A stretch of 64,000 bases of DNA from the NCBI GenBank assembly GCA_964634795.1, contig CAZWLL010000001.1, positions 1-64,000 on the forward strand, given 5' to 3'. Position numbers and translations under genes: made by a program. The notes under the pieces are model-generated. The model saw nothing but the letters and a program-made list of their open reading frames with translations, did not search any database and had not been told where the DNA came from. Of this stretch, positions 44,645 through 53,616 are shown in pieces; the stretch's first letter is position 1; every line of letters begins with the position of its first letter. This DNA is from UMGS1696 sp964634795 (GTDB lineage: Bacteria > Bacillota > Clostridia > Oscillospirales > CAG-272).

Positions 44645-45620
44645 TATTATCTCTGTAATATTTTTCTCTCGTTATAAGAGAAACTCCCGCCGCATTATCC
44701 GATGAAAAGGCAGCATCGGCAAACATGCCGTATTTCTCAAGTCTTTTTTTGATAAATTTCGAGCTCATAACGCCGCCCGCATATATAATACTCTTTTCGC
44801 CGTATTTGCTTATCGCGTTCAATGTCAGCGTTTCAAGTGTTCGTGCTATATAATCAAGCACATAAGCTGAGGTTTCGGCTTTATCACCGTTTTTGGCGAA
44901 CAATTCCGCTGATTTATTTTCCAAGCCGGAAAGATTGCACTCGGTTCCGCTCACGGACAGCCGCATAGTTTCTGTTTTTCCGCTGTATGTCAAAGCCGTA
45001 TTATCAAGTTCGGGTCCGCATGGAAATTTAAATCCCATCATTACCCCTGCTCTGTCTATAGCCTGACCGCAATTTATGTCTTTTGTTCCGCCGATGTGTG
45101 TTATATCGAAAATCTCGCATGCATCGGGCTTTATCAAAAGTAAATCCGTAGTACCGCCGGACACATGGAATGCGATAAACTCTTTATTTACAAGCTCGTG
45201 CATATCCGCATTATTATTCGTACACGATGAATATACAGCCGCCATTATATGACCTGCTTGATGAGAAGTCTTATATAACGGAACACAAGCCGTCTCCGCC
45301 GCATATACCGCAGAGCTTTCGCCCGCGAGAAAGCACGGCATATATGAGCCTTCGATTCCGCGCGGGTATGCGGAATATCCGACAGCGGTAACAGTATAGT
45401 CATTTTCCCTCAAGAAATCTCCGACAGCCTTAGCGGCAATCGGCAGATTCTTTATATGCTGAAATACAGCATCGCTTTGTCTGAGGCCTCGCTCGCCATC
45501 TTTCACGAAAAGCGGAAGCTTTACATTAAGCAATACTCTTCCGTCCTCGTCGCACAATGCGGATGACGTAGTATAGTTACTGGTATCAATACCCAGAAAT
45601 GCTTTTTTACATTGTTTCAT
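44637..45620 (-). CDS. TsaD-like peptidase M22 family protein (paralogue)
   Basis: 327 residues. ASKHA fold with N-terminal LGIDTSNYTTSSALCDEDG, metal-site-like HQAGH (near residue 112) and FHVSGGTTDLLLI, all resembling TsaD. It is a recurrent paralogue located between nusB and xseA in Clostridia, and differs from true TsaD in the HxEGH signature (here H-Q-A-G-H) and in shorter inserts. It may assist t6A formation or have another role. TsaB and TsaE are at 24-25 kb; a canonical TsaD is not in the window. Confidence 0.75.
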   Translation of the reverse strand: MKQCKKAFLGIDTSNYTTSSALCDEDGRVLLNVKLPLFVKDGERGLRQSDAVFQHIKNLPIAAKAVGDFLRENDYTVTAVGYSAYPRGIEGSYMPCFLAGESSAVYAAETACVPLYKTSHQAGHIMAAVYSSCTNNNADMHELVNKEFIAFHVSGGTTDLLLIKPDACEIFDITHIGGTKDINCGQAIDRAGVMMGFKFPCGPELDNTALTYSGKTETMRLSVSGTECNLSGLENKSAELFAKNGDKAETSAYVLDYIARTLETLTLNAISKYGEKSIIYAGGVMSSKFIKKRLEKYGMFADAAFSSDNAAGVSLITREKYYRDNNE

Positions 45621-46128
45621 CTGGAGTATTAACGGATAAGTTCTGAGGTTCGGCTATTATGCCGTGGCTTCTTGCTATTTTATTGAGTATTCCGTTGACA
45701 AAAGCCGGAGCCGCCTCATCATCGTAATCACGAACTATATCAATGGCTTCACTTATTACGGCTTTAGGAGGGGTATCCGTCCAAAGCAGTTCGTACACAG
45801 CCAATCTTAAAACCGTTCTCGTAGGTACAGACATACGAGAAAGCTTCCATTTTATCGATGTAGATTCAATATCCTCATCGATTTCATCAAGCTTTTCGAT
45901 TATTCCGAAATAAGTGTTTTTTACATATTCGCTTGAATATTCTTTGTTTAATACAAGCTCTCCGTCTTCTCCTACATAATCGTATAACAGAGCGTTGTAT
46001 ATTTCAACAGGATCCGATTCCTTGTTGAATTCGCGCGCAAAAAGCATTTTAAAAGCAGCTAATCTCTTTTCATGCCTTGAAATCTTCGGTTTATCTGCCA
46101 TATTATCTTCCGCATGCACATTCGGCAT
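45607..46128 (-). CDS. nusB: transcription antitermination factor NusB
   Basis: 173 residues from ATG 46128, preceded by AAAGGAG; the 14 extra codons of the longest frame lack a site. SRHEKRLAAFKMLFA at the N-terminus and the C-terminal RMSVPTRTVLRLAVYELLW, PPKAVISEAIDIVRDY, FVNGILNKIA are diagnostic. It binds boxA with NusE in rRNA antitermination. First gene of a 14-gene minus-strand operon. Confidence 0.92.
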   Translation of the reverse strand: MPNVHAEDNMADKPKISRHEKRLAAFKMLFAREFNKESDPVEIYNALLYDYVGEDGELVLNKEYSSEYVKNTYFGIIEKLDEIDEDIESTSIKWKLSRMSVPTRTVLRLAVYELLWTDTPPKAVISEAIDIVRDYDDEAAPAFVNGILNKIARSHGIIAEPQNLSVNTPDETM

Positions 46129-46228
46129 ACGGCAAGCTCCTTTCCAGCCTGACAGTTCTCCCGCAATCATGCTATATAATTTTCAATCAGCTATGAATAT
46201 GCGTAAAGCAGGATTATTATTCAACATA

Positions 46229-46257
46229 ATTATAATACTTTCACTTTCTTCTGTCAA
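46229..46257 (-). promoter_or_regulatory. perfect consensus promoter of the nusB-dnaE operon
   Basis: Minus strand: -35 TTGACA (46252-46257), 17-bp spacer, -10 TATAAT (46229-46234). Both hexamers are consensus. The nusB leader would be about 90 nt. The rest of the 337-bp gap 46129-46465 has the inverted repeat at 46398 and A/T-rich sequence. Confidence 0.85.
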
Positions 46258-46397
46258 TGGATAACAATACAAATATTTCCATAATTTATACATTTATACA
46301 GTCAACATACATAGCATCCATTTCGGAATATTCTTCGTTTATATCCGCACAAAGCTGTCAAAACACAAAACTATTATTAAATTTTTCTATTTATCGG

Positions 46398-46435
46398 TAG
46401 GATTTATTAATTTATTTTCGGTATAATGAATCCTA
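46398..46435. repeat. inverted repeat around a -10 box
   Basis: TAGGATT (46398-46404) and AATCCTA (46429-46435) flank TATAAT at 46422-46427, the likely -10 of the plus-strand gene at 46466. A -35 is not clear. Could be an operator or a cruciform-prone element. Confidence 0.35.
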
Positions 46436-46465
46436 CAATACATTCTTTTTTTCGGAGATAATATC

Positions 46466-46924
46466 GTGAATGCCGTTAAAACAATAAAAAAAGTTATACT
46501 TAACGCATGTGTAATTTATACAATCATGCTGACTGCGGTTTATACCCTCGGAGCATTCGTAAATTCCAGCTGGATTCCCACAGTTCGTATGGTTTATTCA
46601 TGTCTTGCCTTTTCGATTATATTATCCGCTCTTAATTCCTTCCTGTTTTCCGATATGTTAGTATTTGCGCTGAGACTTCTCATTCACTTTATTTCATCAT
46701 CGGTTATATTCTACGTTTTATATATCGTTTGGGGAGGTTATAAATCAAACGGCGGCTCAACACTTACTGCTCTGCTCGTATTTGTTTTCGTATATGTATT
46801 ATGTGCCGCGATGGTCGGTATATTTAAGTACCTGTTTCCCGACAAGAAAAGCAATGATAAACAAATCAATGAATATAAACCGATTTTTTCGGGCAGTGAT
46901 AACGGCAATAAAACAAAAAAATGA
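46466..46924 (+). CDS. four-helix membrane protein, possibly DUF3021-like
   Basis: 152 residues from GTG 46466 with CGGAGAT about 8 bp upstream. Four predicted transmembrane helices (about 9-30, 43-62, 68-92, 104-125), then a polar tail (KKSNDKQINEYK). The layout resembles the DUF3021 family (small four-helix proteins), but I cannot confirm the family. The stop overlaps the trmO start as ATGA (46921-46924). Confidence 0.55.
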   Translation: MNAVKTIKKVILNACVIYTIMLTAVYTLGAFVNSSWIPTVRMVYSCLAFSIILSALNSFLFSDMLVFALRLLIHFISSSVIFYVLYIVWGGYKSNGGSTLTALLVFVFVYVLCAAMVGIFKYLFPDKKSNDKQINEYKPIFSGSDNGNKTKK

Positions 46925-47598
46925 CTGAGTTAAAAACAATCGCACACATTAGAACCGATTTTAAGACTAAATTCGGATTACCCAGACAAAGCGGATTAGT
47001 ACCCGAATTATGCGGTATTATAGAATTCACGGACGAATACAAAAATAATGACGCTCTTCGCGGACTTGACGGTTATTCCCACATTTGGCTTATATGGGGT
47101 TTCTCGGAAGGATTTTCATCCCGTACCGATGGCAATGATTGGAGTCCGACTGTTCGTCCTCCCAGACTCGGCGGCAACAAAAGAATAGGAGTATTCGCCT
47201 CACGTTCACCGAACAGACCGAATCCAATAGGCTTATCAGTAGTTAAGATAGTCAAAATAGACGCCTCTTCAATTTATGTTTCTGGCGTCGATATGGTTGA
47301 CAATACCCCTATTTATGATATAAAACCTTACCTGCCGCATGTAGATTCTATTCCCGACGCTTTAGGCGGATATGCTCTTGAGGTTGCGGGTGATACGCTC
47401 GATGTTATTTTTCCCGATGAGCTTCTTTCGCTGATACCGTCTGCCAAACGAAATGCGATAATCAATTGTTTGAAGGAAGATCCAAGACCGGCATATCAAA
47501 AATGCGTGGACAACCGCGAATACGGATTTTCTTTTGCAGGCTTCGATATTAAGTTTACTGTATGCGATAATATACTTACCGTTACCGATGTTGTATAA
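46921..47598 (+). CDS. trmO: tRNA (t6A37)-N6-methyltransferase TrmO
   Basis: 225 residues. Motifs HIRTDFKTKFGLPRQSGL, GLDGYSHIWLIWGF and FASRSPNRPNPIGLSVVKI belong to the TsaA/TrmO beta-barrel family. It methylates t6A37 of tRNA-Thr(GGU) in E. coli. Interesting context: tsaB, tsaE and a TsaD paralogue, all part of the t6A pathway, are elsewhere in the window. Coupled to the membrane protein upstream by overlap. Confidence 0.88.
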   Translation: MTELKTIAHIRTDFKTKFGLPRQSGLVPELCGIIEFTDEYKNNDALRGLDGYSHIWLIWGFSEGFSSRTDGNDWSPTVRPPRLGGNKRIGVFASRSPNRPNPIGLSVVKIVKIDASSIYVSGVDMVDNTPIYDIKPYLPHVDSIPDALGGYALEVAGDTLDVIFPDELLSLIPSAKRNAIINCLKEDPRPAYQKCVDNREYGFSFAGFDIKFTVCDNILTVTDVV

Positions 47599-47603
47599 AG
47601 CTT

Positions 47604-47648
47604 AAAGCCCTCGAAAAGCATATGCTGCTTTTCGAGGGCTTTGGTTTT
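47604..47648. terminator. strong bidirectional terminator
   Basis: AAAGCCCTCGAAAAGCA pairs perfectly over 17 bp with TGCTTTTCGAGGGCTTT (47626-47642) around a 5-nt loop, followed by GGTTTTT. It is shared by the convergent trmO and glycerophosphodiesterase genes. Confidence 0.93.
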
Positions 47649-47663
47649 TATGTGATTCAAGTA

Positions 47664-48386
47664 TTATTCAAGTATATTTGATGTTATATAATCTACTTTC
47701 CATGCGATGAGCTTTTCGGCTTCCTCGGGTTTATCTACTGTCCAGCAGTTAACCTTTACACCTTTATTATGGCACGCGAGGATTCTTTCTTCAGTAAGCT
47801 GCGGATGGCAGATATCAAGTCCCATCTTACGTTCGGCAAGCATATCGGGAAGGTTATCGTTCCATTCACCGGTAAGGAATTGGCACTCCTGTTCCGGACG
47901 AAGCTTTTTAACAAGATCGAGATTTGCGATATTGAATGCTATAAAACATGTATTATCGAGATATCCATCGAAGAAACCTAAAATTTCTTTAATTTCAGCT
48001 TCTGTGAAGTTGGATTTCAGCTCTGGAACTGCATGCTTATCGTATTTTTCGCAAATCTTTCTGTATTCATGCGGTGACGGAATTATCAATTCCGCTCTGT
48101 CACTGCTGCCGTCGATATCCTTAAGTTTGAGCTTACGAAGTCCCTCAAAGGATGAATTCTCAATAACCAAGTCAACATCGCAGATTCTGCCCGTTCTTCC
48201 GTCGTGATTGCAAAGGAACTTTCCGTCTGAAGTTCTCCAGATATCGGTCTCTATACCGTAATAGCTTCTGTTTCCCGCTGCGATAAATGCGGCTGCGGTA
48301 TTCTCACATTCAAGTCCGCTGACGCCGCGATGTGCAACAAATTGTGTTTCGCCTTTTTCAGGTACTTTAACAGTGTTTTTTAACAT
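47664..48386 (-). CDS. glycerophosphodiester phosphodiesterase
   Basis: 240 residues from ATG 48386, with GGAGG just upstream; the longer frame is rejected. No signal peptide. VAHRGVSGLECENTAAAF at the N-terminus carries the HR and E/N of the active site; GIETDIWRTSDGKFLCNHD supplies E-x-D and the catalytic H; KVNCWTVDKPEEAE is the C-terminal family block. It cleaves glycerophosphodiesters to sn-glycerol 3-phosphate and an alcohol. Cotranscribed with two membrane-protein genes upstream. Confidence 0.9.
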   Translation of the reverse strand: MLKNTVKVPEKGETQFVAHRGVSGLECENTAAAFIAAGNRSYYGIETDIWRTSDGKFLCNHDGRTGRICDVDLVIENSSFEGLRKLKLKDIDGSSDRAELIIPSPHEYRKICEKYDKHAVPELKSNFTEAEIKEILGFFDGYLDNTCFIAFNIANLDLVKKLRPEQECQFLTGEWNDNLPDMLAERKMGLDICHPQLTEERILACHNKGVKVNCWTVDKPEEAEKLIAWKVDYITSNILE

Positions 48387-48399
48387 AACTATCCTCCGT

Positions 48400-49755
48400 T
48401 TATGATAATTCAAGCTCTTTGTCATACAAAAGCTCATTAATTGTATTTACCGTATAAATAACATATACAATATATATGATTGTAATAACAGAATCAATCA
48501 GGGTTGTAAGAGAAACGCTTACTGCCATATAATTATAGAGCGCCGCGAAAATATAATTGATAATTGCCAATATCGTACACATCAGAATCTTGCCGCTGAT
48601 TGTATTGTATGTTTCAAGGTCACGATTCTTCTTCGAATACTGGACGCTATCCGCATCAATACCGCATATTGACAGATGTTCCTTTACGCCATACGCAAGC
48701 ACAAACAAATATATTACAACAGATGCAAGTGCGAAAACATTCTCGACCGCATTCAGCGCCGCAAGGCGGTAATATTTATCATATGCCGTTGTTATCCATT
48801 CAACCGCCTCTATGCTGTATTCCTTATAATAATTAATCTGAACAAACAGGTTTACTATTGACAGCACTATTCGCACGCCTGCAAACGGTATTAAAATCAC
48901 GGTTTTTTTAAGATACTTGCGTATTATACATGCCGAAATTATAAGCATCGCCGACGGTATCAATCCTACAATAAGATTAACTCCGTCTGCGGCTATAACA
49001 AATTCGAATATCGCCGAAAACATGAAGACAATCAACGCGGTTTTCATGTTTTTGGCAAGAAACATCTTTGTGTTTGTCAGAATATCGTTTTTATATTTCG
49101 TATCGAGAGCTTCCGCAAGCTTCTTGTCCTTTGAAATATGTCCGAAATAACCTGCGGTTTTTATGATGAAGATAATTCCGCACACTGTTACCAGAAAGCC
49201 CATAAGAATGTACAGCGATGATTTATAGTTAACAAGTCTTATGCTCAGCGCACTGACCTCGCCTAAGTTATCATACATCTGAAGCTCAGTGAGCTCAGGG
49301 AAAACGGTTGCGCAGACTCGGAGAACATAAAAGAACAATATGTAATCTTTAACTGTTTTTATCTTTTCTTTGGTTTTATGATTCGTCTTAGTTTTAGATG
49401 CATATATTGAGTCCCCACTGTACCACAATCCCATAAAAGCAAGGCCTTCAAAGAATGCGTTAACTGCCGGAATTATCCACATTAATTCAATCAGGCCGAA
49501 AACAAATGAAAGAAGCAATTTTCCGGAGCCTGAAATATACGGCACCGAGACAATGGATAATAACTTTACAGATTCGAGAAATCCCAGTTTGATGAAAAAC
49601 TCACGAGCTTTGGATAATTCATCTATAAAATACGATGTTTTAGTCATTCCCGCGGCAATCAGAAAGAATCCTATTGCATCGGGCAGTACATCAACCACGT
49701 TTATCACGGGATTAGCTAATAACACAAACCCCGCTATAATCATTCCCCATGCCAT
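48400..49755 (-). CDS. polytopic membrane protein, unknown function
   Basis: 451 residues with about ten hydrophobic segments, spaced by a Lys-rich loop near 120 (SKTKTNHKTKEKIK). No recognisable signature. It is 24 bp after the membrane protein upstream and 13 bp before the glycerophosphodiesterase, so it probably shares an operon; a role in membrane lipid or envelope function is only inference. Confidence 0.6.
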   Translation of the reverse strand: MAWGMIIAGFVLLANPVINVVDVLPDAIGFFLIAAGMTKTSYFIDELSKAREFFIKLGFLESVKLLSIVSVPYISGSGKLLLSFVFGLIELMWIIPAVNAFFEGLAFMGLWYSGDSIYASKTKTNHKTKEKIKTVKDYILFFYVLRVCATVFPELTELQMYDNLGEVSALSIRLVNYKSSLYILMGFLVTVCGIIFIIKTAGYFGHISKDKKLAEALDTKYKNDILTNTKMFLAKNMKTALIVFMFSAIFEFVIAADGVNLIVGLIPSAMLIISACIIRKYLKKTVILIPFAGVRIVLSIVNLFVQINYYKEYSIEAVEWITTAYDKYYRLAALNAVENVFALASVVIYLFVLAYGVKEHLSICGIDADSVQYSKKNRDLETYNTISGKILMCTILAIINYIFAALYNYMAVSVSLTTLIDSVITIIYIVYVIYTVNTINELLYDKELELS

Positions 49756-49779
49756 ACAGCAAATCGCTCCTTTCCCGTT

Positions 49780-50502
49780 TTACTTTTTTCTTTTCTTCGG
49801 TTGTTTATAGCGTTTCTTCTTTTCTTTTGCCAGTTTTTCCGCTTCTTCCTGAGCCATTCTCACTGAATCCATGCGATATTCTTGATTTTTCTTCTCGATT
49901 TCATCCATTTTCGCATCGATTTTATTGATGAACTCAAACCTCGACGGTTTCCTTTCAGTCTCATCTTCATCCGCGGGTGCAAGAATACCGAAGCAATTGT
50001 AAATAAACGCAAGATTAAGTATGAGACAAACAACCCAGTAAATCAAGAGAACCGTTTTCAGATATCCGTCAAGCTCCTCGGATTCTATTGTAATATTGGT
50101 AATGACAGAATAGACTGCGTAATATAAAACAGTCATTACCATATTGCGTTCGGCTTTTCCGACAAGCTTTTTCGCATCTGCTCCGAGTGCTATACCGCGT
50201 GCTCCGAGAAACATAAATATATGCATAATCGCAGCGGAGGCAAGCCTTAATATGTTTATTGTCATTGATATATATCCATCAGGATATATATCAAACATCA
50301 TGTCCGTGGCTTTCACCGCACTGAACAGCAAAAACAGAAGAGCAAACAGCGCAGCCTTTTTATAGTATGTGTTATATTGCGCAAGACGTGTGAATGCATA
50401 AGCTGTAATTACCGAGCCTATTACATCCGCAAAGAAGTACATGCTTGACAGTGAAAACGCAAACATAACAAAATAACCGAAAAAGAGTATTCCAAAACCC
50501 AT
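49780..50502 (-). CDS. membrane protein with charged coiled-coil tail, unknown function
   Basis: 240 residues. About five to six hydrophobic helices to residue 170, then a charged C-terminus with heptad-like pattern (INKIDAKMDEIEKKNQEY..., ending KKKRYKQPKKRKK) that probably interacts with RNA, membrane or a partner in the cytoplasm. Family not recognised. The ribosome binding site is weak. First gene of the three-gene operon to 47664. Confidence 0.6.
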   Translation of the reverse strand: MGFGILFFGYFVMFAFSLSSMYFFADVIGSVITAYAFTRLAQYNTYYKKAALFALLFLLFSAVKATDMMFDIYPDGYISMTINILRLASAAIMHIFMFLGARGIALGADAKKLVGKAERNMVMTVLYYAVYSVITNITIESEELDGYLKTVLLIYWVVCLILNLAFIYNCFGILAPADEDETERKPSRFEFINKIDAKMDEIEKKNQEYRMDSVRMAQEEAEKLAKEKKKRYKQPKKRKK

Positions 50503-50554
50503 GAATGCGCATCCCTGCCTATCTTATTTTTTAAGAATAAACTGAATAAATCAA

Positions 50555-50601
50555 GATTTTGCTTCAAAAATCTTTAATCTATTGACTTTTGAAGCAAAAC
50601 C
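50555..50601 (-). terminator. terminator of secA
   Basis: Minus strand: GGTTTTGCTTCAAAA pairs with TTTTGAAGCAAAATC (one G-U wobble) around a 17-nt loop. It is 25 bp after the secA stop and upstream of the divergently regulated next minus-strand operon. Confidence 0.65.
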
Positions 50602-50625
50602 AATCTAAAATCAATGTTTTTCTGA

Positions 50626-53391
50626 TTATTCCTTGCCGTCGTCAACACCTGGAACATTGGCTCCGCAGCATTTTTTATACTTTTTACCGCTGCCGCACGG
50701 ACAGGGATCGTTTCTTCCGACCTTCTGAGTTTTATTTACCACCGGCTTATTAACAGCTTTTGCCGGAGAAGAATCACTGTAGTTTGCGGCTACGGGCTTT
50801 GCAACCTCTACACGCTTAAGCTCAACCTGAGGCTTCGGCATTACAGACATTAACATTCTGACAGTGTCATCTCTGATATTGGTTATCATTTCGTCAAATA
50901 AATCGGCACCGACAAGTCTGTACTCCGAAATCGGATTTCTTTGTGCATATGCTTGAAGTCCGATCATTTCCATCAGTGAATCCATGGATTCAAGATGATC
51001 CATCCACTTTCTGTCTACGTTCTGAAGAAGAATTATTCTCTCTATTTCACGCATCTTATCAGAGCCGAACAGCTCTTCCTTTTTCGCATACAGTTCTTCT
51101 GCTCTGTCTTTTAATGTTTTGCGTATATTCTCACGTTCCGCATTAAGATCGCTTCCGATATCCTTGAAATCATCCGTGGTGCACAAAAGACCCATATACT
51201 TTGCTTTAAGGCCCTCGATATCCCACTGTTCTATGTTATCCTCATGCAGGTAAGCATCAACAGCGTCGTTCAAGGTGCTGTCAATCATCGAATGAATCTT
51301 TTCTTTCAAATCGGCATTATCGAGCACTTCGTTTCTCTGATTATAGATAACGGTTCTCTGCTGATTCATTACGTCATCATATGAAAGGACATTTTTTCGT
51401 CTGTTGAAGTTCTGGTCCTCTAATTTCTTTTGTGCTGATTCTATTGAGCCTGAAAGAATCTTAGCGTCAATCGGTGTATCCTCATCGAGTCCGAGACGCT
51501 CTACCATAGCGGAAATTCGCTCCGAACCGAAAAGTCTCATCAAATCATCTTCAAATGAAAGATAAAATCTCGATTCACCGGGGTCTCCCTGTCGGCCTGC
51601 ACGTCCGCGAAGCTGATTGTCGATTCGTCTCGATTCATGACGCTCAGTACCTATTACAAACAATCCGCCTGCAGCTTTTACCTTATCGGCTTCCGGTTTG
51701 ATAACATCCTGATATTTCTTATACAGATCCTTGTAATGGTCTCTCGCTGCGAAAACTTCTTCGCTTACGTTCTGTGCCGAACCTGTCGCAAGTGCTATCA
51801 TTCCTTCTTCATAGCCTTCTTTACGCATTTCGGCTTTTGCGAGATACTCGGCATTACCTCCGAGCATAATATCGGTACCACGTCCTGCCATGTTCGTGGA
51901 AATTGTTACGGCGCCGAATTTACCTGCCTGAGCTACTATATCAGCTTCCATTTCATGGTATTTGGCATTAAGAACGGTATGAGGAATTCCCGCAGCCTTG
52001 AGCTTCTTGGAAAGATTTTCGGATTTTTCAACCGATACAGTACCTACAAGAACAGGCTGTCCTTTTTCGTGACACTTCTTTATCTGTTCGATTATAGCTT
52101 TATCTTTACCGTTTTTAGTACGATAAACTACATCGGGCCAGTCTTTTCTGATCATCGGACGGTTAGTCGGAACCTCGACAACGTCAAGATTATATATTTC
52201 TCTGAATTCATTCTCTTCAGAAAGTGCGGTACCGGTCATACCGGAAAGCTTATGATACATTCTGAAGTAGTTCTGGAGCGTTATTGTAGCGATTGTTCTG
52301 TTTTCTTTCTGTATCTGAACATTTTCCTTCGCTTCAAGTGCCTGATGCAAGCCGTCGGAAAAACGACGTCCGGGCATAATACGTCCTGTGAACGAATCGA
52401 CGATAAGGACTTCGTTGTCTTTAACAACGTAGTCAGTATCACGATGCATTACGCCGTGTGCCTTGAGCGCCTGATAAATATGGTGCGTTATATCAGCATT
52501 TTCGGGGTCTGAATAGTTCTTAATTCCGAAATACTGTTCCGCTTTAGCTATACCTGACGCTGTAAGTGTTGTCGTTCTTGCTTTTTCATCAACAATATAG
52601 TCGGCTTTTGAGTCGTCATGGTCTTCCTTGGCATCAAGCTCTTTTATAACTTCTTTGGAAAGAGTTCTGACAAATCTGTCTGCCATGTCATACAACATGT
52701 CTACATCCGAGCCTTGACCAGATATAATAAGAGGCGTTCTCGCTTCATCTATAAGTATGGAGTCAACTTCATCGACAATAGCGAAATTATGTCCTCTCTG
52801 AACACGATGCTCACTGTATGTCACCATGTTGTCGCGCAGATAATCGAAACCGAATTCGTTATTTGTTCCGTATGTTATATCGCACTTATATGCGGCTTGT
52901 TTTTCGTTTTTCTTTTGTCTTGCTACTATAAGACCTGTTGTAAGTCCGAGATACTCATGAATTCTTCCTATTTCTTCACAGCCTAAACGAGCAAGGTATT
53001 CGTTAACCGTAACAACATGTACTCCGTTTTCCGTAAGTGCATTCAAATAAGACGGCAAAGCGGCAACCATTGTTTTACCTTCACCTGTCTTCATTTCGGT
53101 AATTCTGCCCTGGTGAAGAAGTATGCCGCCCATAATCTGTACATCGAAAGGACGCTTTCCGAGTATTCTGTCGGAAGCTTCTCTTATACATGCATAAGCC
53201 TCCGGAAGAATATCATCGAGTGTTTCACCGGTCGAAAGTCTTTTTTTGAATATATCCGTCTGAGAACGCATATCGCTGTCCGACATATTTTTGTATTTTT
53301 CGCCCAGCGAGTTGATTCTCTTAACAAGCGGCATTATCTTTTTTATCTGTCTGTCACTGTAGGTTCCGAAAATACTTGATACAAGTCCCAT
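50626..53391 (-). CDS. secA: preprotein translocase ATPase SecA
   Basis: 921 residues. Walker A MKTGEGKTMVAALPSYL near 100, DEVDSILIDEARTPLIISG (DEAD-like Walker B) near 208, ISTNMAGRGTDIMLGGN and LRGRAGRQGDPGESRF in the second motor domain, and a C-terminal zinc motif NDPCPCGSGKKYKKCCG. It drives export through SecYEG. No nearby secM or prfB. The start lies behind an unusual leader (see 53402). Confidence 0.96.
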   Translation of the reverse strand: MGLVSSIFGTYSDRQIKKIMPLVKRINSLGEKYKNMSDSDMRSQTDIFKKRLSTGETLDDILPEAYACIREASDRILGKRPFDVQIMGGILLHQGRITEMKTGEGKTMVAALPSYLNALTENGVHVVTVNEYLARLGCEEIGRIHEYLGLTTGLIVARQKKNEKQAAYKCDITYGTNNEFGFDYLRDNMVTYSEHRVQRGHNFAIVDEVDSILIDEARTPLIISGQGSDVDMLYDMADRFVRTLSKEVIKELDAKEDHDDSKADYIVDEKARTTTLTASGIAKAEQYFGIKNYSDPENADITHHIYQALKAHGVMHRDTDYVVKDNEVLIVDSFTGRIMPGRRFSDGLHQALEAKENVQIQKENRTIATITLQNYFRMYHKLSGMTGTALSEENEFREIYNLDVVEVPTNRPMIRKDWPDVVYRTKNGKDKAIIEQIKKCHEKGQPVLVGTVSVEKSENLSKKLKAAGIPHTVLNAKYHEMEADIVAQAGKFGAVTISTNMAGRGTDIMLGGNAEYLAKAEMRKEGYEEGMIALATGSAQNVSEEVFAARDHYKDLYKKYQDVIKPEADKVKAAGGLFVIGTERHESRRIDNQLRGRAGRQGDPGESRFYLSFEDDLMRLFGSERISAMVERLGLDEDTPIDAKILSGSIESAQKKLEDQNFNRRKNVLSYDDVMNQQRTVIYNQRNEVLDNADLKEKIHSMIDSTLNDAVDAYLHEDNIEQWDIEGLKAKYMGLLCTTDDFKDIGSDLNAERENIRKTLKDRAEELYAKKEELFGSDKMREIERIILLQNVDRKWMDHLESMDSLMEMIGLQAYAQRNPISEYRLVGADLFDEMITNIRDDTVRMLMSVMPKPQVELKRVEVAKPVAANYSDSSPAKAVNKPVVNKTQKVGRNDPCPCGSGKKYKKCCGANVPGVDDGKE

Positions 53392-53401
53392 TTTATATAA
53401 A

Positions 53402-53464
53402 GCGGAATTGTCCGCTGCCCTCCGTAATTATTGACAGTTGAAAAAACTTCATCATTTTATTATA
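53402..53464 (-). promoter_or_regulatory. secA leader with hairpin between SD and start
   Basis: Minus strand: -10 TATAAT (53459-53464) with a weak -35. A GGAGGG (53423-53418) is 26 bp from the ATG, but a hairpin GCGGA-CAAT-TCCGC (53415-53402) fills the gap. Folded, it brings the ribosome binding site to about 12 nt from ATG. No other Shine-Dalgarno sequence is visible. Confidence 0.45.
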
Positions 53465-53616
53465 CCTCATTTGTTAAGAATATTAAGGTATGAAATGTAA
53501 ATTTATTTAAAAAATATCTCATGATATAAAAATGTTTTTCCGCTTAACCTTATCACTTGCAAAAAACAAGTATATATTATATAATGCTTATTGCTTATAA
53601 AATCAGGAGAAAAACA

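Noticed and set aside
51637..52512. 291-codon plus-strand open frame opposite secA
   Set aside because: Antisense to the conserved SecA motor; no family, no binding site.
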